Positions 25,876-34,698 of a DNA stretch of 64,000 bases are shown in pieces; the stretch's first letter is position 1, and every line of letters starts with the position of its first letter. This stretch comes from Nostoc foliaceum FACHB-393. Its GTDB lineage: Bacteria > Cyanobacteriota > Cyanobacteriia > Cyanobacteriales > Nostocaceae. A program made the position numbers and the translations under genes. The notes below the pieces were generated by a model that saw nothing but the letters and a program-made list of their open reading frames with translations, had not been told where the DNA came from and ran no database searches. The stretch covers positions 124,001 through 188,000 of the forward strand of contig NZ_JACJTD010000001.1 of assembly GCF_014698505.1 (NCBI RefSeq). The letters run 5' to 3'.

Positions 25876-26337
25876 TTAGATTGATGAAAAAGGTTTAACC
25901 CAACGGAGTTGAATCGCAATATCAAGAGCGATCGCAGCAAACGCAAACCATAACAAACTTTCTCCCGCCAACACCAAAAAGGGCCAAATTGTGCTATCAG
26001 AATTCAACCCAAGTTCTATCTGAGTTAATCCGCGCACCAAGCCAAAGGCCAGCACACCACCAGCTTTGAGTTGGGGATTTTTATCTGAGCGGATGATATA
26101 GCGGTAGGTAACACCAAATAGTAAACCAGTAAAAGTTGCGATTGCACCACTCACCCACAAGTGCCGGTCAACCTCACTTTGCAGACATGCGAGTGTCTGA
26201 AAATACTTTGCTAGTACTAAAGTATTCAACAGACTAGCGATCGCAAAACTGAAACACACAGACAAACCCCCAATTATTCCAGCTTTCAGGGATTCTATAC
26301 GTTCTGTCATTAATTGAGGATCTAAAGTTGGGTTCAC
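25876..26337 (-). CDS. Small membrane protein, function unknown
   Basis: A 153-residue protein with about four membrane segments: GIIGGLSVCFSFAIASLLNT, VSGAIATFTGLLFGVTYRY, AGGVLAFGLVRGLTQIELG, and WPFLVLAGESLLWFAFAAIA. Polar loops carry no catalytic motif. It looks like a conserved cyanobacterial inner-membrane protein. It is encoded between the exonuclease and the REC-kinase on the same strand. Confidence 0.7.
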   Translation of the reverse strand: MNPTLDPQLMTERIESLKAGIIGGLSVCFSFAIASLLNTLVLAKYFQTLACLQSEVDRHLWVSGAIATFTGLLFGVTYRYIIRSDKNPQLKAGGVLAFGLVRGLTQIELGLNSDSTIWPFLVLAGESLLWFAFAAIALDIAIQLRWVKPFSSI

Positions 26338-26434
26338 TCTATATAGAAATTAGGGATTAGGTATTGGGAAATTTTTCCTTACTCTTCAGTATGATAAATG
26401 GTAGAGCAGTTGTGTAATTAATTAAATACTACTC

Positions 26435-27697
26435 TCATGTGGGAATTTTGATAATAAACTCAGTTCCCATACCTGATTGAGAATTGACTTCTAATACACC
26501 TTCGTGTTTGTCTACAACTATTTGATATGCAATAGACAAGCCAAGTCCAGTACCTTTTCCAACATTTTTTGTGGTAAATAACGGCTCAAACAAGCGTTTT
26601 TTAAGCCGTTCAGGAATACCAATACCATTGTCAGCAATCCGAATTACAACCAATTGTTCAGAATCTATTTCTGTTGCAATTTGAATCTGAGGAATTATAT
26701 TACTCATTTTGCCTTGGATTATAGCTTCATCAAGGGCATCAATTGCATTTGCTATAATGTTCATAAATACTTGATTCATCTGTCCTAAATAGCAGTTTAC
26801 CTCTGGTAATACTCCATAACTTTTAATAACTTCAATGCCGGGACGATCGCCATTAGCCTTGAGGCGGTGTTGCAAAATCATTAGTGTACTATCTAGTCCT
26901 TGATGCAAATCAGCAGGTATTTTTGTATCACTATCCGAGCGAGAGAAGTTGCGGAGTGAATTAGAAAGGTCTTGAATTCGTTCACTTCCTAGCTGGAGTG
27001 AGTTCAAAATTTTTCCCATATCTTCGAGAACGAAGTTCAAATCCAATTTGTCAATAGCAGCGGTAATTTTAGCTGTTGGGTTTGGATACTCTTGTTTATA
27101 CAGTAGGAGCAATTTGGATACTCCTGCAATGTATTCTTCCAAAGGTGGAATATTGCTGGAAATAAAGTTGATGGGGTTATTGATTTCATGGCCAATACCA
27201 GCGATTAACTCTCCGAGTGTTGATAGTTTCTCTTGCTGCACCAGTTTGACTTGCGCTTGTTGCAAAGCCTTGGTGCGATCGCTAACTTGTTGTTCCAAAG
27301 ATTCAGTCAATTGTTTGAGTTGTAAATGCACGCGCACTCTAGCAATGACTTCCTCTTGTGCAAACGGTTTAGGGATATAGTCTACTGCACCAAGGGAAAA
27401 ACCTTTCGTTTTGCTTTCCGTATCCGCTAAAGCAGTGGTGAAAATAATCGGAATGTTTTGGGTAACAGGATTGGCTTTGAGGCGGCGACAAGTTTCAAAT
27501 CCGTCAATACCGGGCATTTGTACATCCAGCAAAATTAACTCTGGTTGATTGCGTAGGGCTTGAGCGATCGCAGTTTCTCCATCGACTGCAACACGGAAAC
27601 GAAAACCCTCACTATTGAGTGCTGCACACAGAACAGATAAATTTGTTGGATTATCATCCACAATCAAAATAAATCCGTTATTTTGAGTTTTGCTCAT
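26435..27697 (-). CDS. REC-histidine kinase (receiver at the N terminus)
   Basis: A 420-residue protein. Residues about 10-125 form a receiver domain (ILIVDDNPTNLSVL, ELILLDVQMPGIDGFE with the phospho-acceptor Asp, PIIFTTALAD). A coiled coil (about 130-158) follows, then a kinase core: H-box LIAGIGHEINNPINFISSNI, a long helical spacer, N-box FMNIIANAIDALDEAI, DNGIGIP, and [20 protein letters not shown]. The core is of the same kind as the four-GAF kinase at 30304-33453. It is encoded 30 bases downstream of the ethylene-receptor kinase in the same direction, so the two are probably co-transcribed and this receiver is a candidate target of that kinase. Confidence 0.9.
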   Translation of the reverse strand: MSKTQNNGFILIVDDNPTNLSVLCAALNSEGFRFRVAVDGETAIAQALRNQPELILLDVQMPGIDGFETCRRLKANPVTQNIPIIFTTALADTESKTKGFSLGAVDYIPKPFAQEEVIARVRVHLQLKQLTESLEQQVSDRTKALQQAQVKLVQQEKLSTLGELIAGIGHEINNPINFISSNIPPLEEYIAGVSKLLLLYKQEYPNPTAKITAAIDKLDLNFVLEDMGKILNSLQLGSERIQDLSNSLRNFSRSDSDTKIPADLHQGLDSTLMILQHRLKANGDRPGIEVIKSYGVLPEVNCYLGQMNQVFMNIIANAIDALDEAIIQGKMSNIIPQIQIATEIDSEQLVVIRIADNGIGIPERLKKRLFEPLFTTKNVGKGTGLGLSIAYQIVVDKHEGVLEVNSQSGMGTEFIIKIPT

Positions 27698-27727
27698 AAT
27701 GAATTTAAAATTTAAATTTAACTCAAA

Positions 27728-29614
27728 TTAATTGATATATTGTTGAATAAAAGTTTCCAAACGTTTGAGTTGGAAATTACTAGCAAGCTGGACGAGTTGC
27801 TGGACAAAAACAGTTAACTGTTCATCAGATGTAGAAAGTTCCTCACCCAGTTCCAAAATTTTTTGAATATCGCCGTCTTGTGTCAGATCGAGTAACTGTT
27901 GTAAAATCTCTTTGGCAGGATAAATCATCTCATCTGTTTGCTCCAAACCACCTGTATAAGTTTTTTTGATTGCGTCTATCTTACCGTCGAAAATCCATTC
28001 CAATTGCAAAAATTGCCGTAGTATTTCCAGCAGTGTTTCAGCTTCTACAGGCTTTGGTAGAAATGCATCTGCACCTACATCAATACTCTTGTGTTGGTCG
28101 ATTGCAAATACGCTGGCTGACGAAGCGATGACAGCAATCTCTTTAAATGGCCCAGACTGACGCAAACGTTCGATCAACTCAAATCCATTCAATATAGGCA
28201 TCACTAGGTCAGTGATAATCATGTCTGGTTTGTAGAGTAGAGCCTGTTCCCATGCTTCCTGACCATGACTAGCTTCTACAACAGTAAACCCAACAGGCTC
28301 TAGTAAATTTACAATTACTGAGCGGTTTTCCCATTTGTCATCCGCAATCAAAATGGTGCGCCTTTGTCCTTGATAAGCAATAATTGTTCCCTGCTCAACC
28401 ACTCTGGAAACCTTTGCCCAGTCTTTAGATTCTGGTAGTTTTGCCTCAAACCAGAAAGTGCTACCTTTGCCAAATTCACTTTGCACCTGAATTTGACCAC
28501 CCATTAACAAAACAATTTTTTGGCTGATTGCTAATCCTAAACCTGTACCTTCAGATTGTCGTTTCTGATTTCCTACTTGCTCAAAGGGCTGGAAGATTTT
28601 CTCAGCTTGCTCAGGGGTTATACCTGTGCCAGTATCTATTACCTGAAAGCGAATTTTGTAGTTAGTTTTTCCATTGGTATTTGATTCTTGACCAATGACC
28701 TGAACTTTAAAGGTAACACTGCCTTGATTAGTAAATTTAATCGCATTACTAAGCAAGTTAATCAGTACTTGCCGCAAGCGTTTTTCATCAGCATGAATGC
28801 CCGTTGGTAAATCAGGATCGAGTTCAACGTGAAATGCGATGACCTTTTGTTCTGCCCGGATGCGGCAAATTTCAGTTACGCTATCAATAAAGGCAGGCAA
28901 GTAGAAATCAACAGGATACAATACTAGTTTTCTGGCTTCTATTTTGGAGAGATCCAGAACATCATTAATTAGAGTTAAAAGATGAGAACCACATTGATAA
29001 ATGATGCTGACTCCTTTGCGTCCTTTCTCGCTCAAAGATTCTGTGCGTTGGAGAATTTGTGTATAACCCAAAATACCGTTCAGAGGTGTGCGTAATTCAT
29101 GACTCATATTGGCGAGAAATTCACTCTTGGCTTGGCTGGAGTTTTGAGTGATTTCCTGTGCAAGGCGTAGTTCTTTTTCAATGCGCTTACGCTCTACAAT
29201 TTCAGTTGAAAGTGCTTGATTGATAGCTTCTAACTGGGCTGGGCTGGGTAGTGTCAGAGCTTGAGGCATGAGATAAAATAACGCAAATGCCGTATATATC
29301 GAAATAATGGCAGTTAAAGCTTTTAAACCACCTGCAATCCAATAGTCTGGATGCCAAAGCGTCCAAATATCTATCAAGTGTCCAGTACCGCAGGCAATGA
29401 TAAAAGCACTAAATAACAAAAAGACTCCATTGAAAGGAACGTCTTTGCGCTTGGAAATAAAGTAAATCAGTAGGAACGGAATAGAATAATAAGCAAGAGC
29501 GATCGTGGCATCAGAAATAATGTGGAGCCAAACTAATCCAGTTTGCCAGAGATAACAATGTCCGTGGGGAATAAAACCATCAGAGTGGAAAGGATATTTG
29601 AAAAATGTCAGCAT
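27728..29614 (-). CDS. Hybrid histidine kinase with ethylene-receptor membrane domain
   Basis: A 628-residue protein. The N-terminal three-helix domain (about 20-115) matches the ethylene-binding domain of plant ETR1 and its cyanobacterial relatives. SDATIALAYYSIP and FSAFIIACGTGHLIDIWTLW carry Asp35, Tyr42, Cys75 and His79, which keep the spacing of ETR1 Asp25, Tyr32, Cys65 and His69; Cys and His hold the copper that binds ethylene. Then follow a coiled coil, HisKA (FLANMSHELRTPLNGILGY), HATPase (LINLLSNAIKFTN, GTGLGLAIS) and a C-terminal receiver (ILIADDKWENRS, MIITDLVMPILNGFE). No GAF domain lies between, unlike ETR1. I chose ATG 29614; a TTG 18 codons upstream is less likely because the conserved part starts at the ATG. 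It is upstream of the REC-kinase gene. Confidence 0.9.
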   Translation of the reverse strand: MLTFFKYPFHSDGFIPHGHCYLWQTGLVWLHIISDATIALAYYSIPFLLIYFISKRKDVPFNGVFLLFSAFIIACGTGHLIDIWTLWHPDYWIAGGLKALTAIISIYTAFALFYLMPQALTLPSPAQLEAINQALSTEIVERKRIEKELRLAQEITQNSSQAKSEFLANMSHELRTPLNGILGYTQILQRTESLSEKGRKGVSIIYQCGSHLLTLINDVLDLSKIEARKLVLYPVDFYLPAFIDSVTEICRIRAEQKVIAFHVELDPDLPTGIHADEKRLRQVLINLLSNAIKFTNQGSVTFKVQVIGQESNTNGKTNYKIRFQVIDTGTGITPEQAEKIFQPFEQVGNQKRQSEGTGLGLAISQKIVLLMGGQIQVQSEFGKGSTFWFEAKLPESKDWAKVSRVVEQGTIIAYQGQRRTILIADDKWENRSVIVNLLEPVGFTVVEASHGQEAWEQALLYKPDMIITDLVMPILNGFELIERLRQSGPFKEIAVIASSASVFAIDQHKSIDVGADAFLPKPVEAETLLEILRQFLQLEWIFDGKIDAIKKTYTGGLEQTDEMIYPAKEILQQLLDLTQDGDIQKILELGEELSTSDEQLTVFVQQLVQLASNFQLKRLETFIQQYIN

Positions 29615-29763
29615 GATACTAGGGGTTTCTGGATTGGAAAGATATACCCGTAACCCTAGTATTCCCAAACCATCAAGTGGGAAAGCGCGATCGCTAATTT
29701 TTTATATTGGTTTTCATGATTGCGTCAAGTACTAGCGTACCAAGAAAATATTGTGTCTCCTTT

Positions 29764-29792
29764 GCGTAGGCGTAGCCCGTCGTAGACATCGC
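29764..29792. repeat. Dispersed repeat (GCGTAGCCCGTC...GACATCGC family)
   Basis: A 29-base element with core GGCGTAGCCCGTCGTAGAC. Near-identical copies lie at 55581-55609 and, in the opposite orientation, inside the four-GAF kinase gene at 32248-32276. It stands alone in the gap between the ethylene-receptor kinase and petN. Confidence 0.75.
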
Positions 29793-29892
29793 ACGCCAAA
29801 GTTACAATGTCATTTATAAAAAAATCTCAGCCTGCCCAATCCCTGTATGATAAATATTAGAAACCTTTTGTAATTATTTGAAAAGCGGGACT

Positions 29893-29982
29893 ATGGAGAT
29901 TTTGACACTAGGTTGGGTATCACTGTTAGTTGTGTTCACTTGGTCAATTGCAATGGTAGTTTGGGGACGTAACGGACTGTAG
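29893..29982 (+). CDS. petN: Cytochrome b6-f complex subunit 8 (PetN)
   Basis: A 29-residue single-helix protein starting [20 protein letters not shown] and ending VVWGRNGL, which is the PetN sequence. PetN is one of the small subunits of the cytochrome b6f complex in the thylakoid membrane and is needed for stability of the complex. The start is ATG at 29893. A second small membrane protein gene begins 7 bases after the stop, and a hairpin with a T-run at 30179-30216 ends the pair. Confidence 0.96.
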   Translation: MEILTLGWVSLLVVFTWSIAMVVWGRNGL

Positions 29983-29989
29983 AGGCATT

Positions 29990-30151
29990 GTGGAAAGTCC
30001 ATTTTTGAGTATTTTAGCTTTAGTTGCCGTAGTGCTGCTCGTAGTAGTCACCGGTGGTATTGGTTATTTAACCCTGGCAGATTGGCGCGATCGCCGTCGC
30101 CGAGATGAAGAAAAACGCACCAGCCGCAGCGCCACTCCCAAGCGGCGATAA
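29990..30151 (+). CDS. Small single-helix membrane protein downstream of petN
   Basis: A 53-residue protein read from a GTG at 29990. A hydrophobic helix (SILALVAVVLLVVVTGGIGY) is followed by a strongly basic tail (ADWRDRRRRDEEKRTSRSAT, then PKRR). The gene sits 7 bases after the petN stop and before a shared terminator, so it is co-transcribed with petN. I do not recognise a family. The helix-plus-basic-tail form suggests a thylakoid or plasma membrane protein with the tail inside. The GTG start is plausible but not proven. Confidence 0.65.
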   Translation: MESPFLSILALVAVVLLVVVTGGIGYLTLADWRDRRRRDEEKRTSRSATPKRR

Positions 30152-30178
30152 TTTTCTCGTGGTTGAAAAATGTTCTTG

Positions 30179-30216
30179 TAGGGACGCGATATTATCGTGT
30201 CCCTATACTGTTTTTT
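30179..30216 (+). terminator. Terminator of the petN pair
   Basis: The arms TAGGGACGCGATA (30179-30191) and TATCGTGTCCCTA (30193-30205) pair with one G-T, followed by TACTGTTTTTT. It is also a relative of the GTAGAGACG hairpin family. Confidence 0.7.
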
Positions 30217-30303
30217 GGCATTCTAAGGAAATAATTGTTACCTTTGCGATCGCAAAGGGAATTATGAGATAGAAGACTTTCAATATTTAAAGTCCCACTG
30301 GGA

Positions 30304-33300
30304 ATGGAAAACTCCTCTACTACTCAACCCATACCACCAAATTCAGAACAGCAAGAATCTCATTCAGATGTGACATCCTGCTTACTTCAGAATGAGCAAC
30401 AAAAAGCCTTGTCTGGAGTTATTGCCCGCATTCGCGAGTCTCTAGATATAGACGTGATCTTCAAAATTACAGTCACTGAAGTCCGCCAACTTCTGAAAAC
30501 TGATCGGGTTGGCGTGTTTCGTTTTTATCCTGATTTGGCATGGGAAGGGGAATTTATCTATGAAGATGTGGCAACAGGATGGGATTCGGCACTAGCAGCT
30601 AAACTGCGCGACCACTGCTTTAGTGAGGAATTTGCAGGACTATATCAGCAAGGTCGGATTAGAGCAATAACTGATATTTATCAAGTTAATACCAGTGATT
30701 GCTACGTCCAGATTCTAGAAAGATTTCAGGTACGTGCCAATATAACTGCCCCCTTGATGAAAGGTAAAGATTTATGGGGATTGCTGTGTATTCATCAGTG
30801 TAGTAGTCCTCGGCAATGGGAAGCATCAGAAATTGAGTTTGTGCAATTAATCGCCGAACATCTAGGAGTTGCTTTACAGCAAGCAGATTACCTGGAACAA
30901 GTAAAACTACAATCGGCAGAACTAGCAAAAGCAAAAGCTAGAGAAAAAGCAGCCCAATGGCAAAGAACTATAGCCATAACCATTGAGAAAATTCGCCAAT
31001 TCCTAGACTTGGAAAGCATTTTCCGCACAAGCACCGCAGAACTTAGACAGTTGCTAAATGCTGACCGCGTGGCTATCTATCGCTTCAATCCAGATTGGAG
31101 TGGTGAATTCGTGTTTGAATCAGTGGCAGAGGGTTGGAATTCCCTCATCCATGAGCAATTACAGCGGCCGGAATTGAGTAAAAACGTCAGTGAATGTAGT
31201 GCCAAAGATTTAGCTAAACCTCCAGTCGCTGACACCTACTTACAAGATACAGAGGGTGGTAACTTCAGTCGCTGTGAAGTGTACCGTGTTTGTAATGATA
31301 TTTACAATTCAGGCTTTAGCGACTGCTACATTAAAATCTTAGAAATTTATCAAGCAAGAGCTTATGTGATCATTGCCATTTATCACGGTCAGAAACTCTG
31401 GGGCTTGCTAGCAGTGTACCAAAATGCTGGAACCCGTGATTGGCAAAAAGATGAGGTTTACTTGCTTACCCAAGTAGGTACACAACTAGGCGTGGCTTTG
31501 CAGCAAGCGGAATTTATCCAACAAATGCAAATCCAAGCAGCAGAGATCAGTAAGGCTGCTGAAAGGCAAAGAGCGTTGGCGAACACCGTAGAAAAAATTC
31601 GTCAGTCTCTGGAAATTGAAGCCATCTTTAAAACCACAACTCAAGAAGTCCGTCGGCTATTAGAAGTGGAACGAGTCGCAATTTACCGCTTCTATCCTGA
31701 TTGGAGTGGCGAATTTGTCGCTGATTCTATTGTTGATGGCTGGACACCAATCGTTAAGCCGCAGCCTGTGACAGAAGGCGTTCTTGTGCAAAAAAAGCAA
31801 GCGGGTAAGTATGCACGCAATGAAGTTTTTGTCCCAATTTCTCAGGGCGAGAAGTTGTGGGGATTGTTAGTAGCTTATCAAAACTCCCAGCCCCGTTATT
31901 GGCAAGATGAGGAAATCAACTTGCTAGCACAAGTTGGCGTTCAATTGGGGGTAGCATTACAGCAAGCTGAAACTTTGAAACAGATGCAAGTGCAAGCCCA
32001 AAAACTGGCTAAAGCCGCCGAACGAGAACGGAAAGCGGCCGAAAGAGAGAAGGCCTTAGCCGCAACAGTAGAGAAAATTCGCCAGTCTCTTGATATTGAC
32101 ACCATCTTTGCCACCAGTACAGAAGAAGTCCGGCGGTTATTGGAAGTTGAGAGAGTGACAATCTATCGATTCCGGGCTGATTGGAGTGGCGAATTTGTTG
32201 CTGAGTCTTTAGCCCAAGATTGGACACCTATAAGGGAAATTGTACCTGCGATGTCTACGACGGGCTACGCCTACGCAGATGATTACTTGCAAGAAACCCA
32301 AGGCAGAAACTTTGCTAATGGTAAAAGTATTGTCATTAAAGATATTTACAGCGCTAATTATTCTATCTGTCATATTGCCCTGCTGGAGTTAATGAAGGCT
32401 AGGGCATATATAATTGTGCCGATTTTTCAGGGTGAGATACTTTGGGGATTACTAGCAGCTTATCAAAATATAAAACCCCGTGATTGGCAAGAAGATGAGG
32501 TAGATTTGTTGATGCAGATTGGTACTCAGTTAGGAGTAGGACTTCAGCAAGCGGAATTACTTGAACAAACTCAACGTCAAACAGAAGAAATTACCAAGAC
32601 TCTTAAAGAATTACAGAACACTCAGAGCCAGTTAATTCAAAGTGAAAAAATGGCAGGCTTAGGGCAGTTGGTTGCTGGTATAGCACACGAAATTAATAAC
32701 CCTATTAGTTTCATTTACGGCAATATCACTTATGTTACGGAACATGCCGAAAATTTATTTAAATTACTACGCATTTATCAGAAACAGTATCCTAAGGTAA
32801 CAGGAGAAATTCAAAAACAAGCAGCAGCACTGGATTTAGATTTCATTAGTGATGACTTGCCCAAAATCCTTACTTCAATGAAAATGGGCGCAGATCGGAT
32901 CTCTCAATTAGTTTTGTCGTTACGAAGTTTTTCTCGACTTGATGAAACAGGAATGAAGCCCGTTGATCTCCATGAAGGCATTGACAGTACTTTGTTAATT
33001 TTACAACATCGACTGCAACCACAGACTGATTCTTTTGCGATTGAGGTAGTTAAACAATATGGTGAATTGCCTTCAGTAGTCTGCTATGCAGCCCAGATGA
33101 ATCAGGTTTTTATGAATATTCTCAACAATGCGATCGATGCACTGGAAAACTCAGAGAAAGCTGGAAAAATAATTGACAATCCTAAAATTTTTATTCGTAC
33201 AGAAGTCATCGAAGGGAATACTATTCTGATTTGCATTGCTGACAATGGTTGTGGGATTCCAGAGATGATGCGATCGCGCATTTTTGAACCTTTCTTTACC

Positions 33301-33453
33301 ACCAAACAACCTGGACAAGGTACTGGCTTAGGGTTATCTATCAGCTACCAAATTATTGTGGAAAAACACGGTGGTAATATCAAGTGTGTTTCTGAAGCGG
33401 GTAATGGCTGTGAGTTCTGGATAGAAATTCCAATGAAACGGACAGTTAACTAA
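30304..33453 (+). CDS. Sensor histidine kinase with four GAF domains (cyanobacteriochrome-like)
   Basis: A 1049-residue cytoplasmic kinase. Four GAF domains lie near residues 44-195, 225-400, 420-560 and 595-755, joined by helical linkers (EKIRQSL units). The kinase core has His795 in [13 protein letters not shown]-box [21 protein letters not shown] and [15 protein letters not shown]1, GAF2 and GAF4 carry a cysteine at the position that binds bilin in cyanobacteriochromes: Cys133 (SDCY), Cys341 (SDCY) and Cys689 (SICH). GAF3 lacks that segment and is shorter. Light sensing is therefore possible, most likely through GAF4 (Cys-His) or GAF2, but not proven. A dispersed palindromic repeat (32248-32276) is inserted in frame in GAF4, at residues 649-658. 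Confidence 0.85.
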   Translation: MENSSTTQPIPPNSEQQESHSDVTSCLLQNEQQKALSGVIARIRESLDIDVIFKITVTEVRQLLKTDRVGVFRFYPDLAWEGEFIYEDVATGWDSALAAKLRDHCFSEEFAGLYQQGRIRAITDIYQVNTSDCYVQILERFQVRANITAPLMKGKDLWGLLCIHQCSSPRQWEASEIEFVQLIAEHLGVALQQADYLEQVKLQSAELAKAKAREKAAQWQRTIAITIEKIRQFLDLESIFRTSTAELRQLLNADRVAIYRFNPDWSGEFVFESVAEGWNSLIHEQLQRPELSKNVSECSAKDLAKPPVADTYLQDTEGGNFSRCEVYRVCNDIYNSGFSDCYIKILEIYQARAYVIIAIYHGQKLWGLLAVYQNAGTRDWQKDEVYLLTQVGTQLGVALQQAEFIQQMQIQAAEISKAAERQRALANTVEKIRQSLEIEAIFKTTTQEVRRLLEVERVAIYRFYPDWSGEFVADSIVDGWTPIVKPQPVTEGVLVQKKQAGKYARNEVFVPISQGEKLWGLLVAYQNSQPRYWQDEEINLLAQVGVQLGVALQQAETLKQMQVQAQKLAKAAERERKAAEREKALAATVEKIRQSLDIDTIFATSTEEVRRLLEVERVTIYRFRADWSGEFVAESLAQDWTPIREIVPAMSTTGYAYADDYLQETQGRNFANGKSIVIKDIYSANYSICHIALLELMKARAYIIVPIFQGEILWGLLAAYQNIKPRDWQEDEVDLLMQIGTQLGVGLQQAELLEQTQRQTEEITKTLKELQNTQSQLIQSEKMAGLGQLVAGIAHEINNPISFIYGNITYVTEHAENLFKLLRIYQKQYPKVTGEIQKQAAALDLDFISDDLPKILTSMKMGADRISQLVLSLRSFSRLDETGMKPVDLHEGIDSTLLILQHRLQPQTDSFAIEVVKQYGELPSVVCYAAQMNQVFMNILNNAIDALENSEKAGKIIDNPKIFIRTEVIEGNTILICIADNGCGIPEMMRSRIFEPFFTTKQPGQGTGLGLSISYQIIVEKHGGNIKCVSEAGNGCEFWIEIPMKRTVN
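32248..32276. repeat. Dispersed repeat inserted in frame within the four-GAF kinase gene
   Basis: The same 29-base element as at 29764-29792, reverse-complemented (ATGTCTACGACGGGCTACGC core). It encodes residues about 649-658 ([10 protein letters not shown]). Conserved GAF sequence resumes right after it ([12 protein letters not shown], compare [13 protein letters not shown] in GAF2). Confidence 0.8.
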
Positions 33454-33465
33454 GAAAAAGCAATG

Positions 33466-33500
33466 CCTTCTCTACGAGATGCTACGCGAAGGCCTACGCA
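33466..33500. repeat. Variant of the dispersed GCTACGC repeat
   Basis: A diverged copy (CTCTACGAGATGCTACGCGA, then AGGCCTACGC) just after the four-GAF kinase gene. It resembles the 29764/32248/55581 family. Confidence 0.5.
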
Positions 33501-33575
33501 CTGTGGAGGTTTTTTAGGCGATCGCTTATTATAATTTCACTAGCATTAGTAATATAAGTTGCTCTATAAATTAAT

Positions 33576-33839
33576 ATGGAAACTAAAGAAATTCTCCAAG
33601 CACTTCCAAACCTGAGCATAAGCGATCGCCTGAAGATAGCTGAGTCAGCCCTGCAATTGGTTCTTCAAGAAAAAAACTCACTTACCAAAGATGAGCAAAA
33701 ACGCCAATTAACACTAGCAGCAGTGACAGCTATTGCAGATTATGCACCTGGTAGTGAATTAGATATATTCTCTGACTTAGGGGGAGAAAACTTTTGCCAT
33801 TATCCATCAGATAAAGACTTCTACAACTCAGAGAATTAG
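33576..33839 (+). CDS. Antitoxin-like small protein (first gene of a toxin-antitoxin locus)
   Basis: An 87-residue acidic protein: METKEILQALPNLSISDRLK, KIAESALQLVLQE, and an acidic C terminus with IADYAPGSELDIFSDL. The helical N terminus with LxxLSxxDRLK and the ADY-PGSELxxFxxLxxE-F ending recall small antitoxins that precede MazF- or PIN-type toxins in cyanobacteria. It is followed after 10 bases by a second antitoxin-like gene and a PIN toxin, which suggests a three-gene operon. No toxin directly matches it, so it may be an orphan. Family assignment is inference. Confidence 0.6.
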   Translation: METKEILQALPNLSISDRLKIAESALQLVLQEKNSLTKDEQKRQLTLAAVTAIADYAPGSELDIFSDLGGENFCHYPSDKDFYNSEN

Positions 33840-33849
33840 GAGACAACAA

Positions 33850-34128
33850 ATGACCATACAGTTGCAATTGAAACCAGAAATAGAGGCTCGTCTCATTGCT
33901 GAAGCTGCTGCACAAGGTTTATCGGTAGAAGCTTATCTTGCATCTCTGATTGAAAACAGTTTAACCAGCCATGAAGAAAGTTTTTTTTATCAAGTATCAA
34001 CTCAGGAAGAATGGGAAGCTATATTAACAGATTTAATAAATAGTCCTGCTTTTTTTTTAGCGCCAGCACTTTCAGATGCAGCGATTAGCCGAGAGAGTAT
34101 TTACACCAGAGAAGATGAAATGTTATGA
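33850..34128 (+). CDS. Antitoxin of a VapBC-type module
   Basis: A 92-residue protein. The N terminus (MTIQLQLKPEIEARLIAEAA, then GLSVEAYLASLIE) has the strand-helix-helix pattern of DNA-binding ribbon-helix-helix antitoxins. The C-terminal half is acidic and ends ESIYTREDEML, a common ending of PIN-toxin partners in cyanobacteria. Its stop overlaps the start of the PIN gene by four bases (ATGA), a sign of tight coupling. It would neutralise the toxin and repress the operon. Confidence 0.8.
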   Translation: MTIQLQLKPEIEARLIAEAAAQGLSVEAYLASLIENSLTSHEESFFYQVSTQEEWEAILTDLINSPAFFLAPALSDAAISRESIYTREDEML

Positions 34129-34574
34129 GCTATTTGGTGGATACTAATATTTTGCTGCGTTTGGTGCAGAAGAATAGCCCAATGCACTTTGATACTCAAA
34201 GATCCATCTTGATGCTCAAGAGACAAGGAGAATTATTATATATAATTCCACAGAATATCATTGAGTTTTGGGCTGTCGCTACAAGACCAATTAATAGTAA
34301 CGGTTTAGGTTTATCAACGGCTCAAGCAGTAGAAGAAACTGATAAACTCAAGAAAATATTTATACTACACCTTGATACACCTGCAATTTTTGGTGAGTGG
34401 GAATCTCTAGTTGTTAAATACCAAGTTATGGGAAAACAGGTGCATGATGCACGTTTAGTTGCAGCTATGATAACACATCACATTACACATCTACTTACAT
34501 TTAATATTGATGACTTTAAACGTTTTTCTGAAATTGTAGTTGTTGATCCGCGCAGTGTTACACCGCAGTCTTAA
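34125..34574 (+). CDS. PIN-domain toxin (VapC-like ribonuclease)
   Basis: A 149-residue PIN-domain protein. The acidic residues of the metal site are seen in YLVDTNILLRL (Asp), QNIIEFWAVAT (Glu) and KQVHDARLVAA (Asp), and the last motif in LLTFNIDDFKRF (Asp). VapC toxins cleave RNA (initiator tRNA or rRNA) when freed from their antitoxin. It overlaps the antitoxin gene by four bases. No other gene follows in this operon. Confidence 0.87.
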   Translation: MSYLVDTNILLRLVQKNSPMHFDTQRSILMLKRQGELLYIIPQNIIEFWAVATRPINSNGLGLSTAQAVEETDKLKKIFILHLDTPAIFGEWESLVVKYQVMGKQVHDARLVAAMITHHITHLLTFNIDDFKRFSEIVVVDPRSVTPQS

Positions 34575-34698
34575 TTATATTGCCAGAGCGATCGCACGCT
34601 GAAGATTTTGCAGGCGATCGCTCTTTTTAACGAACCATAGAGGCGCAGAGAACACAGAGGAAAAAGAGAGCGATCGCCTTTTTTAAACGAGCCACAAA
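34575..34698. other. HIP1-rich spacer
   Basis: The short spacer between the PIN toxin and the frameshifted gene holds three GCGATCGC-type octamers (near 34588, 34613 and 34669) and a CGCAGAGAACACAGAGG repeat of the kind found after many cyanobacterial genes. No gene. Confidence 0.55.
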
